A stretch of DNA of 64,000 bases from Amycolatopsis arida (lineage in GTDB: Bacteria; Actinomycetota; Actinomycetes; Mycobacteriales; Pseudonocardiaceae), in contig NZ_FOWW01000013.1 of assembly GCF_900115565.1 (NCBI RefSeq), forward strand, positions 1-64,000, given 5' to 3'. The notes beneath the pieces were generated by a model, which saw nothing but the letters and a program-made list of their open reading frames with translations, ran no database searches and was not told where the DNA came from. Of this stretch, positions 23,782-31,712 are shown one piece after another. Positions within the stretch are counted from its first letter, which is position 1. Every line of letters starts with the position of its first letter. Made by a program: the position numbers and the translations under genes.

Positions 23782-25023
23782 TCATTCGGACGTGCGAAGG
23801 ACGAGCGCGGCGTTGATGCCGCTGAACGCGACGCTGTGCGAGACCGCGACCCGCGGGGTCGCGGCGCACCCGGCCGGGCCGACCAGGCCCAGCCCGGGGT
23901 CGAGCGGGTCGCGCAGCCCCGGGGTGCCGTGCACGAACCCGCCGCGCAGCTGCAGCACGGTCGCCACCAGCTCGACCAGCCCGGCCGCGCTCAGGCAGTG
24001 CCCGGTGACCGGCTTGGTCGAGTTCACCAGCGGCCGCCCGGACCGACCGAACACCTCGGCCAGCGCCGCCGCCTCGGCCGCGTCACCCTCGACCGAGCCG
24101 GTGCCGTGCGCGTTGACGTAGTCGACCTCGCCCGGCGCGACACCGGCGGCGAACAGCGCGGCGCGCAGGGCCGCGGCCTGGCCGGCGGGGTCGGGCCGGG
24201 TGCCGCGCCGCGCGTCCAGCCGCTGCCCGCCGCCCGCGACGGCGGCCAGCGCCGGCACCCCGCGGCGCCGCGCCCGCTCCGGCCGTTCCAGCACCACCGC
24301 GGCGGCGCCCTGCCCGGGAACGAACCCGCGCCGGGCCCGGTCGAACGGCCGGCACAGCGACGCCGGGTCCACCCCGCCGGCGGACCGGGCCATGGCGCCG
24401 CTGTCGGCGAAGGCCCGGCGTTCCGCGGCGGACAGCTCACACACCGGGGCGACCACCAGGCAGGCGGGCAGCGCGCCGGCCGCGACCAGCCGGGCGGCGA
24501 GCAGCGCGGCCACCGTGCCGCTGGCCGACGCGGCGCCGGCCGTCCAGCCCTCCGCGGCCACGCCGGTGGCCTCACTGACCGTGCCGACGGCGTCGGTGTC
24601 CAGGTGGGTGAGCGCGTGCGAGGGCCGCACGCTGGCCGGCCGCTCGGCGAAGGCGCGCAGCACGCCGGCGTGGTAGTCCAGCGCGAGGTTGTTGCCGGCC
24701 ACCACGAGTCCCGTCTCCGCCAGATCGGAGGCGGTGAGCCGGGCGTGCCGGACCGCGGCGACGCCGACGCAGGCGGCGGTCCGGGCGGGCAGCGCGGCCC
24801 TGCGGGTGGCCGCGCGCAGCCGGGTGGCCGCGGCCGGGTCGCCGGCAAGGTGGCGGGCCGACCACCCGGCGACGGAGAAGTCCGGCAGCCACGCGCCCAC
24901 CGGGGGACCGGTGAAGCCGGACCGGCCGGCGCGTAGCGCGGCGGTGAACCCCGCCAGGTCGTCGGCCACGGCGGTGAGCACGCTCGCGCCGGTGATCACC
25001 ACCTCGTCCCGCCGGGCGGCCAT
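23782..25023 (-). CDS. KS-like malonyl-ACP decarboxylase (Cys-to-Ser KS0) of a beta-branching cassette
   Basis: The 413-residue protein has a FabF-like thiolase fold. Aligning by the downstream AARLVAAG helix, the nucleophile position of TAC(T/A)SG falls on the first Ser of SASGTVAALL, so the catalytic Cys is Ser. Both active-site His remain (NAHGTGSVEGD and STKPVTGHCLSAAG), as does the Lys. This is the signature of the PksF/CurC/MupG KS that only decarboxylates malonyl-ACP to give the acetyl-ACP donor for HMG synthase. Its ATG overlaps the preceding KS stop by one base (TGATG). No partner acyltransferase is encoded nearby. Confidence 0.88.
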   Translation of the reverse strand: MAARRDEVVITGASVLTAVADDLAGFTAALRAGRSGFTGPPVGAWLPDFSVAGWSARHLAGDPAAATRLRAATRRAALPARTAACVGVAAVRHARLTASDLAETGLVVAGNNLALDYHAGVLRAFAERPASVRPSHALTHLDTDAVGTVSEATGVAAEGWTAGAASASGTVAALLAARLVAAGALPACLVVAPVCELSAAERRAFADSGAMARSAGGVDPASLCRPFDRARRGFVPGQGAAAVVLERPERARRRGVPALAAVAGGGQRLDARRGTRPDPAGQAAALRAALFAAGVAPGEVDYVNAHGTGSVEGDAAEAAALAEVFGRSGRPLVNSTKPVTGHCLSAAGLVELVATVLQLRGGFVHGTPGLRDPLDPGLGLVGPAGCAATPRVAVSHSVAFSGINAALVLRTSE

Positions 25024-26708
25024 CAGTGCCGTCCCGGGGCGAAGCCCCACGCGGTGCGGCGGAAGGGGTAACCGGGCAGCACCACCCGTCGCGGTGGCGG
25101 GTCCCACCATCGCCGCCAGTCGACCTCCGCGCCGTCCAGCCACGCGGCGCACTCGGCGGGTGGCTCCGGGTCGGCCGGCGCGCGCAGCCCCCGCCGCAAC
25201 TCGGCCAGCGACCCGGCCGGGACGATCCGCCGGCGGGGCAGGTGCTCCCGGCCGGTCTGCAGCGTCCAGGCGATGCCGGGGAAGTCGTTCGGGTCGGCCG
25301 TGTCGAGGGCCTCGGCGAGCCGGGCCGCGACCCTGGCGAGCCCGGCGGCGTCGGGCGCGCTGATCGGCACCGGCAGTGTCGCCGCCACGGGGCGCCCGGG
25401 GTCGGCCGCCGCGGGCGCCTCCTCCAGCACGACGTGCCCGTTGGAGCCACCGAGCCCGAACGAGCTGACGCCCACCACGCGCGGCGTCCCGGTCGCCGGC
25501 CACTCCACCGGTGCCGCCGCCGGGTCCGGCGGCTTCTCCCGCACGTCCAGGTCGGCGTCCATGGCGAGCACGCCCGCGCTGGCCGGGATCCGCCCGTGCC
25601 GCAGGATCAGCACGGCCTTGGCCAGGCTCGCCGCACCGGCCGCGCCCTCCAGGTGGCCGAGCACCGATTTGACCGACCCGATCCACAGTCGCCCCTCCGG
25701 CCCGGCGAAGCGGGCCGGCGGGCCACCCGGCCACTCCGCGCAGAGCCGGCGCAGGCCGTCGAGCTCGCGACCGTCCAGTTTGGTCCCGGGCGCGTGCGCC
25801 TCCAGGTAGCCCAGCGCGGCCGGCTCGAGGCCGGCCCGCGCCAGCGCCCCGCGCAGCAGCCTGGCCTGCGCGGCCGCGTCGGTCTGCACCGGCCCGCCGC
25901 CGCGGCCGTCGTGGTTGACCACCGCGCCGCGGACCACGGCGAGCACCGGGTCGCCGGCGGCGAGCGCGTCGGCCAGCCGGCGGAGCACGAAGCACAGCGC
26001 GCCCTCCCCGCGCACGTAGCCGTCGGCGTCCGGGGCGAACGGCCGGCACCGGCCGGTGGGGGACAGGGCGCCGAGGTGAGCCAGCGCGCCGGAGAGCCAC
26101 CCGTCGACGCACACGTTCACCGCCCCGACCAGCGCGGTGTCCACCGCGCCCTCCCGCAGGCTGCCCGCGGCCAGCGCGAGTGCGGTCAGCCCGCTGGAGC
26201 ACGCGGTGTCCACGGCCAGGCTCGGGCCACGGAGGTCGTAGTGGTAGGACAGCCGGTTGGCCAGGTAGGTGTCCACCGCGCCGACCATCGAGTACCGGTC
26301 CACGGTGCCGGTGCGCACCATCGCGTCGCGGAAGTCGCTGGTCGCCGACGCGACGAACACGCCGACCTCCCGGCCGGCCAGGTCGCTCGGCGGGATGCCC
26401 GCGCACTCGAAGGCGTGCCACGAGGTCTCCAGCAGCAGCCGCTGCTGCGGGTCCAGCCACGCGGCCAGCCGCGGCTTGACCGCGAAGAACTCCGCGTCGA
26501 AGGAGTCCACATCGGACAGAAGGGCGGCGGTGCGCCCGCCGGGGCCGACGGTCTCCCCGGCGTAGCCGGCCAGCCGCTCCTCGGGCACCGGCCCGAACAT
26601 AGGCCGCCCCGCGGACAGGGTCCGCCACAGCTCGGCGAGGTCGGCGCCGCCGGGCACCCGGCAGGCCATGCCCACCAGCGCGAGTGGTTCGGTCGGGGGT
26701 GTGGTCAT
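25023..26708 (-). CDS. Free-standing polyketide ketosynthase with post-KS linker
   Basis: Of 561 residues, 1-425 form a PKS-type KS (LALVGMACRVPGGADLAELW; nucleophile VDTACSSGL; GSVKSVLGHLEGAAGAASLA). The first His motif is EAHAPGTKLDG where EAHGTGT is usual, keeping His but changing its neighbours. The last 130 residues end VVLPGYPFRRTAWGF, the linker that follows KS domains in trans-AT and modular synthases. There is no AT, KR, DH or ACP. It presumably condenses an ACP-bound starter with malonyl-ACP to give the beta-keto substrate for branching. It overlaps ECH2 by four bases. Confidence 0.88.
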   Translation of the reverse strand: MTTPPTEPLALVGMACRVPGGADLAELWRTLSAGRPMFGPVPEERLAGYAGETVGPGGRTAALLSDVDSFDAEFFAVKPRLAAWLDPQQRLLLETSWHAFECAGIPPSDLAGREVGVFVASATSDFRDAMVRTGTVDRYSMVGAVDTYLANRLSYHYDLRGPSLAVDTACSSGLTALALAAGSLREGAVDTALVGAVNVCVDGWLSGALAHLGALSPTGRCRPFAPDADGYVRGEGALCFVLRRLADALAAGDPVLAVVRGAVVNHDGRGGGPVQTDAAAQARLLRGALARAGLEPAALGYLEAHAPGTKLDGRELDGLRRLCAEWPGGPPARFAGPEGRLWIGSVKSVLGHLEGAAGAASLAKAVLILRHGRIPASAGVLAMDADLDVREKPPDPAAAPVEWPATGTPRVVGVSSFGLGGSNGHVVLEEAPAAADPGRPVAATLPVPISAPDAAGLARVAARLAEALDTADPNDFPGIAWTLQTGREHLPRRRIVPAGSLAELRRGLRAPADPEPPAECAAWLDGAEVDWRRWWDPPPRRVVLPGYPFRRTAWGFAPGRH

Positions 26709-27463
26709 CGGGCGATCTCCTCCGCGTCGCCGTACCGCCGCCGCACCAGGCGGTGGAACTCCGCCGAGTGCCAGGACCGCTCGTGCGGCCCGGACTCCGC
26801 GGCGATGGCCGCGTCGCTGCGGGCCAGGGTCTGGGTGGCCAGCTGTTGCTTGAGCAGCTCCACTGTGGACCGGGGCGCGCGGGCGATGCCGCGGGCGAGG
26901 TCCAGCGCCTCGGGCAGCACCCGGTCGTGCCCGGTCACCCGCAGCGGCGCGCCCCGGTCGCGCAGCTCGGCGCCGCGGTAGCCGCGCGCGGTGTAGAGCA
27001 GCTCCGTGCCGAGCACCGGCCCGAGCTTCGCCGGCAGCAACCAGGTCGTGCCGTACTCCGGCACGAGGCCGTAGTTGAGGTAGTTGGCGGCGTAGTAGGA
27101 CCGTTCGGACAGCACCGGCAGGTCCGCGTACAGGCCCTGGGTCAGCCCGCCGCCCAGCGCGTGCCCGCGCATCGCCGCCACCACGGGCAGCGGGCAGCGC
27201 AGGAACGCGCGGACCGCCGGCTCGACGTTCTCCCGTTCCGGCCGCAGCAGGTACTCCCGGCTGGCCCCGGTGGCGAACACCGCCGGCGTCCCGGTCACCA
27301 CCACGACCCGCACCGCGGGGTCGGCGACGGCCCGGTCCAGCGCGGCGCGCAGCGCGGCGGTCAGCGTGGGGGACAGGGCGTTGCGCCCGGCCTCGTCGGC
27401 CATGGTGACCAGCGCGACCCGTCGGTCCACCCGCACCGACACCGGGCCCGCGGTGGCGCTCAT
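26705..27463 (-). CDS. ECH2: decarboxylating enoyl-CoA hydratase homologue (PksI-like)
   Basis: The 252-residue crotonase carries the oxyanion segment MRGHALGGGLTQGLYADLPV. The ECH2-diagnostic run ANYLNYGLVPEYGTTWLLPA and YTARGYRGAELRDRGAPLRV parallels PksI/BaeI/MupK. In those systems ECH2 decarboxylates 3-methylglutaconyl-ACP to 3-methylcrotonyl-ACP, leaving a beta-methyl or exomethylene branch. ATG 27463 overlaps ECH1 by four bases. The assignment to ECH2 rather than ECH1 rests on these segments. Confidence 0.87.
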   Translation of the reverse strand: MSATAGPVSVRVDRRVALVTMADEAGRNALSPTLTAALRAALDRAVADPAVRVVVVTGTPAVFATGASREYLLRPERENVEPAVRAFLRCPLPVVAAMRGHALGGGLTQGLYADLPVLSERSYYAANYLNYGLVPEYGTTWLLPAKLGPVLGTELLYTARGYRGAELRDRGAPLRVTGHDRVLPEALDLARGIARAPRSTVELLKQQLATQTLARSDAAIAAESGPHERSWHSAEFHRLVRRRYGDAEEIAR

Positions 27464-28203
27464 CGCCGCGTCCCCTGCCGGCGCAGTGCGTCGACCCTGC
27501 CGACGAACGCGGGATCGGTGACGGCTCGGCGGAGCAGCGCGGTGGCCTGCCGGGGATAGTCCGCCGGCACCGGGCGCAGCGCCCGCCGGCACGCCTTCAG
27601 CCCGGCGACGGCCGGCCGGGAGCTCCGCCGGACCAGCAGGAGGACCCGGTCGGTGGCCGCGCCGGCGTCGGTGACCAGCTCGTCGGCGAGGCCGAGCTCG
27701 ACCGCGCCGGAGGCGTCCACCTCCGCGCCGCCCAGCGCCAGCCGCATCAGCCGGTGCTCTCCGGTGCGGGCCAGGACGAAGGGCAGGATGAACGCCGGCA
27801 CCAGCCCGAGCGCCAGCTCGGTCAGCCGGAACGTCGCCCGCGGCCCGGCGAGGACGAGGTCGGCGGCGCCGGCGAGTCCGACGCCCCCGCCGGTCGCCGG
27901 CCCCTCGACGACCGCGACGGTGAGGAGCGGGCTGTCCGCCCACGCGGTCAGCAGCGCCCAGAACGCGGCGCTCACCCGCTCGGCCGCGTCCGGATCGCCG
28001 GCGAGGTCGGTGAGGTCGACGCCGGAGCAGAACGCGTCCCCGGTGGAGGTGAGCACCACGGCGCGGCAGCGCGGCGCGCGTTCCGCGGCCCGCAGGTGGC
28101 ACAGCAGCGCGGTGATCGCCGGCTCGGTCAGCGCGTTGCCCGGTTGGCACAGCCGCAGGTGGGTCACCACCCCGCGGTGCTCGATCGCGACGCCGGCGGT
28201 CAT
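27460..28203 (-). CDS. ECH1: dehydrating enoyl-CoA hydratase homologue (PksH-like)
   Basis: The 247-residue crotonase has AFCSGVDLTDL in the first half, the oxyanion segment VEGPATGGGVGLAGAADLVL and RATFRLTELALGLVPAFILP. The latter resembles the FxLSELLFGLxPAxVLPF stretch of PksH/CurE. ECH1 enzymes dehydrate HMG-ACP to 3-methylglutaconyl-ACP. It sits between HMG synthase and ECH2 with four-base overlaps on both sides, the typical cassette order. Confidence 0.87.
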   Translation of the reverse strand: MTAGVAIEHRGVVTHLRLCQPGNALTEPAITALLCHLRAAERAPRCRAVVLTSTGDAFCSGVDLTDLAGDPDAAERVSAAFWALLTAWADSPLLTVAVVEGPATGGGVGLAGAADLVLAGPRATFRLTELALGLVPAFILPFVLARTGEHRLMRLALGGAEVDASGAVELGLADELVTDAGAATDRVLLLVRRSSRPAVAGLKACRRALRPVPADYPRQATALLRRAVTDPAFVGRVDALRRQGTRR

Positions 28204-29432
28204 CGGGCCGGCAGCCAGGCGTAGGCCCGGCGGTGGTCGCGGATCCCGGTGAGCACCGCTCGCGGTCGGTCGCCGGCGCCCCACCCGGCCAGCTCGTCCG
28301 GTTCGGGCCGGGCGTCCCGAGCGCCGAAACCGGTGGCGCGCGACCGGTCCACGGCCGCGTCGTACTCGGCCACCGGCAGCGGGGTGCGGGCGGCCAGCTC
28401 GCGGTCGATTCCCAGCGCGGCGAGCCGCTCCCTGGCGCCGGGGACCACGCGGGCGGCGAGGAACTCGGCGGCGCAGCCGGAGCCGTAGCTGAAGACGCCC
28501 AGCCGGTCGGCGTCGTCCGGCCCGAACAGCACGGCGCTGAGCACGGCGAGCAGCGTCGTGGCCGAGTAGATGTTGCCGACCCGCTCGGGCAGGCGCAGCG
28601 ACGGCGCGACCCTGCGGTCGAAGTCGCCCGGCACCGCGCCCGGCCCGGCGCCGGTGAGCTTGCGCAGCGCGCTCCGGTGCGCGCCCCGGACCATGCCGGG
28701 GAACGGGGTGTGCATGGCCAGCAGGTCGAACGAGTCGAGCAGGTCGGCGCCCGGGTTGCGCGCGGCGTAGTCGGTGAACGCGCCGACCAGGCAGTCCAGG
28801 TAGGACAGCAGGGACAGGTCGGTGTCCATCACGTCCACATCCGCGGCCGGGCGGAAGAAGTCCGCCGCGGCGTAGCCGTGGCACCCGGCCGGTCCCGGGT
28901 CGAGGGTCAGCAGCCGCGGGTGCTCGGTGACCAGCGCGGCGACCGCGCCGACGCCCTGGCTGGGTTCCATGTAGGTGCCGCGGCCGGGCACCGGGACGTC
29001 GGCGGCCACCACCAGCACCGTGCTGCCGGGCTCGGTGGCGACCAGCGCCGCGGCCAGCCGCAGCGCGGCCACCCCTCCGTGGCAGGCCTGCTTCACCTCG
29101 ACCAGCCGGCAGTGCCGGGGCAGCTCGAGCAGCTCGTGCACCGGGGCGGCGGCCGAGCGGGAGAGGTCCACCGCGGACTCGGTGGCGACCAACACCCCGC
29201 GGATCCGGGACCGCTCGGCGGCGGGCAGCGCGTCGACCACCGGCCTGGCGGCGGTCGCGGCCACCGCCACCACGTCCTCGCCCGCGGCGGCCACGCTCTT
29301 GTGCCGCATGCCGAGGTTGGCCAGCCGCGCCGGGTCCAGCCCGCGGGCGGCGAACAGCTCGGCCACGTCCACCACGGCGCTGCCGCAGTAGACGCCGACC
29401 GCGTCGACGCCGACGGGGATCCGCTCGCTCAT
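28200..29432 (-). CDS. HMG-CoA synthase homologue of polyketide beta-branching
   Basis: The 410-residue protein has the HMG synthase active site: Glu in VLVATESAVDLSRS, the nucleophile in VKQACHGGVAALRLAAALVA, His in LLAMHTPFPGMV and Asn in VGNIYSATTLLAVLS. In beta-branching it adds the acetyl group of acetyl-ACP to the keto group of a beta-ketoacyl-ACP, giving HMG-ACP. Two ACP genes directly upstream and ECH1/ECH2 directly downstream make that role near certain, as opposed to isoprenoid or ketone metabolism. Confidence 0.92.
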   Translation of the reverse strand: MSERIPVGVDAVGVYCGSAVVDVAELFAARGLDPARLANLGMRHKSVAAAGEDVVAVAATAARPVVDALPAAERSRIRGVLVATESAVDLSRSAAAPVHELLELPRHCRLVEVKQACHGGVAALRLAAALVATEPGSTVLVVAADVPVPGRGTYMEPSQGVGAVAALVTEHPRLLTLDPGPAGCHGYAAADFFRPAADVDVMDTDLSLLSYLDCLVGAFTDYAARNPGADLLDSFDLLAMHTPFPGMVRGAHRSALRKLTGAGPGAVPGDFDRRVAPSLRLPERVGNIYSATTLLAVLSAVLFGPDDADRLGVFSYGSGCAAEFLAARVVPGARERLAALGIDRELAARTPLPVAEYDAAVDRSRATGFGARDARPEPDELAGWGAGDRPRAVLTGIRDHRRAYAWLPAR

Positions 29433-29704
29433 CCGCGCCGGCCTCCCGGCGTTCCGGCCCGGCCCAGCTCGGCGACCAGCGCGTCGACCAGCCCGCCGAT
29501 GTCCCGCACGCCGGCGAACGTGTCGGGGCGCAGCTCCAGGCCCAGCGCGTCGAGCGTGCCGACCACGACGTCGAGCCGGTCCAGCGAGTCGCAGCCCAGC
29601 TCGCGCATGCTCCGGTCGGGCCGGATCGCCGCCGGGTCGACCTCGGGGCACACCGCGCGGATCTGCGCCCGCACCACGGCGAGCACCTCGTCCCGACCGG
29701 TCAC
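29429..29704 (-). CDS. Acyl carrier protein 1 (probable acetyl donor ACP)
   Basis: This is a 91-residue ACP: RDEVLAVVRAQIRAVCPEVD, phosphopantetheine Ser in LGCDSLDRLDVVVGTLDALG, then DTFAGVRDIGGLVDALVAEL. It lies immediately before HMG synthase, the position of the dedicated donor ACP (AcpK/CurB type) in such cassettes. Its GTG overlaps the ACP2 stop by four bases. Confidence 0.88.
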   Translation of the reverse strand: MTGRDEVLAVVRAQIRAVCPEVDPAAIRPDRSMRELGCDSLDRLDVVVGTLDALGLELRPDTFAGVRDIGGLVDALVAELGRAGTPGGRRG

Positions 29705-29994
29705 GACACGGCCCGGCGCGCGACGAGCGTCCTGCGGACGTGCTCGGCGAACGCTCGCGGGGTCTGCCGCTCGTAGAGCGACTCCACGGTCTCCGCCACG
29801 CCCAGCCGGTCCTTGACCATCGCCACGAACTCCACGGCGATGATCGAGTCGAGTCCGAGCGTCTCGAACCCGGCGTCCAGGTCCACCTGGCTCACGTCCA
29901 GGTACAGCACCTCGGCCAGCGCCGTGGCGACGGTGCCGGTCACGTCCGACTCCCGCGACTCCCCGGTCGGCCGGTTCCCGCTGTCACCGCTCAT
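29701..29994 (-). CDS. Acyl carrier protein 2 (probable acceptor ACP)
   Basis: This is a 97-residue ACP with a polar N-terminal tail. The core has FETLGLDSIIAVEFVAMVKD with the modified Ser, then YERQTPRAFAEHVRR. The LGLDSIIAVEF pattern is like PKS/trans-AT ACPs. ACPs recognised by branching enzymes usually carry Trp six residues after the Ser; here that position is Phe. It overlaps the KAS III gene end by 11 bases. I infer that it carries the growing chain. Confidence 0.87.
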   Translation of the reverse strand: MSGDSGNRPTGESRESDVTGTVATALAEVLYLDVSQVDLDAGFETLGLDSIIAVEFVAMVKDRLGVAETVESLYERQTPRAFAEHVRRTLVARRAVS

Positions 29995-31057
29995 GCTCGT
30001 TCCTCCCTACTCGCCACACCGCTTTGTCACTGGAATCACCGGAGTCGCCGCCCCAGCGGACCACCGCCGCCGCGGCCAGCTCGCCGGCGCCGGCGAATCC
30101 GGCCAGCACCAGCAGCGACCCCGGGCGCAGCCGGCCGGCGCGCAGGGCGTGGTCCAGGTTCACCGGGGCGCCGGCGCCGAAGAGGTTGCCGTAACGGTCG
30201 AAGGTGTCGAAGTGTCGTTCGGCCGGAATGCCGAGGTCGCGCGCCCAGTTGCGGAGCAGCAACCGGTTCGGCTGGTTGGTGATCAGCAGGTCCACGCCGG
30301 CGAGGTCGACGCCAGCCTCAGCGCACGCCGCGCGGACCACCTCGGGCACGATCTTCGTGCCCCGCTCGACGACGTTCTCCGCCTTGCGACCGTCGAACCG
30401 GATGTCCATCTCCGCCGTGCCCGGCTCCCAGTACAGCCGGCCGTCGTCGAGGGTGATGCCCACGTCCGGGGCGTACTCGGGGTAGTGATGCACGGCGGTG
30501 GCCAGGATCGGCGACGCGGGCCGCGCGCCGGCGCGCAGCAGCACCACCGCGGCGCCGTCGCCGGGCACCGAGGCGTGCGCCGACACCCGCACGGTCGGTT
30601 GGGTGAAGATCCGGCCGGCGGTCTGCGCGACGCACAGCAGGGCGCTGTCCGCGCCGGCGCGCTGGAGCAGCGTGGTGGCCAGGTCGAGCAGGTGCGGCAG
30701 CACCGCGCAGTGTCCATTGTGTACGTCCACGATGGTCGTCGGGTGCAGCCCGGCGCGGCGGGCCACCTCCGCCCCGGAGCCGAGGAACGGCACGTCCGGC
30801 AGCCCGTTGTAGGTGAGCAGCACGTCGACGCCGCGGACGGTGTCCCAGCCGTGCCGGCCGGCCAGCGCGCCGATCGCGCGCTCGATGAGGTCGGCACCCG
30901 TCTCGTCCCGCCGCGCGTACCGGCGGAACTCCGGCGCCCGGAACATCGGGTGGCGCAGCAGCGGATCGTCGGGCCGGGCGTGCCGCTCGAAGAACTCGCG
31001 GCCCACCTCGTGCTCCGGCAGGTGGCTGGCCGCGTCGACGATGCCGACCGGCCTCAT
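29984..31057 (-). CDS. KAS III-like acyltransferase/condensing enzyme with His replaced
   Basis: The 357-residue thiolase-fold protein is of FabH/CerJ type. The nucleophile is in IVDVHNGHCAVLPHLLDLAT. The usual VPHQAN motif reads LLITNQPNRLL, so the catalytic His is Asn, while Asn of the third motif is kept in YGNLFGAGAPVNLDHALRAG. Loss of His disfavours decarboxylative condensation and points to acyl transfer or an atypical C-C or C-O bond formation. It is encoded between SRPBCC and ACP2 with overlapping ends, so it likely loads or transfers the starter. ATG 31057 begins the conserved fold. Confidence 0.85.
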   Translation of the reverse strand: MRPVGIVDAASHLPEHEVGREFFERHARPDDPLLRHPMFRAPEFRRYARRDETGADLIERAIGALAGRHGWDTVRGVDVLLTYNGLPDVPFLGSGAEVARRAGLHPTTIVDVHNGHCAVLPHLLDLATTLLQRAGADSALLCVAQTAGRIFTQPTVRVSAHASVPGDGAAVVLLRAGARPASPILATAVHHYPEYAPDVGITLDDGRLYWEPGTAEMDIRFDGRKAENVVERGTKIVPEVVRAACAEAGVDLAGVDLLITNQPNRLLLRNWARDLGIPAERHFDTFDRYGNLFGAGAPVNLDHALRAGRLRPGSLLVLAGFAGAGELAAAAVVRWGGDSGDSSDKAVWRVGRNEHER

Positions 31058-31710
31058 CGCGCGGCCGCCTCGGTGCGCCCCGCAACGATGGGGATGCCGT
31101 TGCGGTGCCGGTGCTCCAGGATCGCCCTGAGGTTGTCCAGCTCCACCTGGTGCCCCGGCGCGAACTGCGACCACAGGTCGCCCACCCACAGGGTGCGGGA
31201 CGGCGGGGCCAGCTCGGGGTAGGGGTTCTCCGCGTAGTAGGGGTGGTGGCAGTTGGTCCACAGCAGCACCGAGCCGGGGCGCTTGAGCACCACCTCGGCC
31301 GGCACGATCCGGAACAGGTACACCATCCACAGGTCGTCACCCTGGTCCCAGGCGGAGTGGTAGTCGACGGTCAGCGCCTCGGGCCGCGCGTCCACCCGCA
31401 TGTAGATCCTGGTGTCCTCGCCCACGGTGTCCCACCCGGTGAACAGCCCGGGCCGGTCGGCGACCGGTTCCACCTCCCGCACGCTGTAGGTGAACTCCTC
31501 GTGGCTGTACACGTCGGCCAGGTAGGTGAACACGTCCTCCGGCGGGCAGTCGATGTGGGTCTCCAGCGTGCAGAACCGGCCGTAGACCTCCTCCCGCGAG
31601 TAGGTCTCCCTGGTCGCGGCCGCCACCCGGCGCATCAGCTCGTCCCTGGGCACGTTCTCGTACCGGACGAGGCCGGGGATCTCGGCCAGCCGCCGCTCGG
31701 TGTCGCGCAT
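31054..31710 (-). CDS. SRPBCC (START-like) ligand-binding protein
   Basis: The 218-residue protein has a helix-grip fold pattern: CTLETHIDCPPEDVFTYLAD, VYSHEEFTYSVREVEPV, then a long C-terminal helix region EVVLKRPGSVLLWTNCHHPY. SRPBCC proteins in biosynthetic clusters act as polyketide cyclases, aromatases or carriers for hydrophobic ligands. It lies two bases after the ThDP gene stop and overlaps the KAS III start. Catalytic residues cannot be named from sequence alone. Confidence 0.72.
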   Translation of the reverse strand: MRDTERRLAEIPGLVRYENVPRDELMRRVAAATRETYSREEVYGRFCTLETHIDCPPEDVFTYLADVYSHEEFTYSVREVEPVADRPGLFTGWDTVGEDTRIYMRVDARPEALTVDYHSAWDQGDDLWMVYLFRIVPAEVVLKRPGSVLLWTNCHHPYYAENPYPELAPPSRTLWVGDLWSQFAPGHQVELDNLRAILEHRHRNGIPIVAGRTEAAAR

Positions 31711-31712
31711 GG

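Noticed and set aside
28200-29432. HMG synthase as part of a mevalonate pathway
   Set aside because: No HMG-CoA reductase or mevalonate kinase genes are present; ACPs, KS0 and ECH pair surround it.
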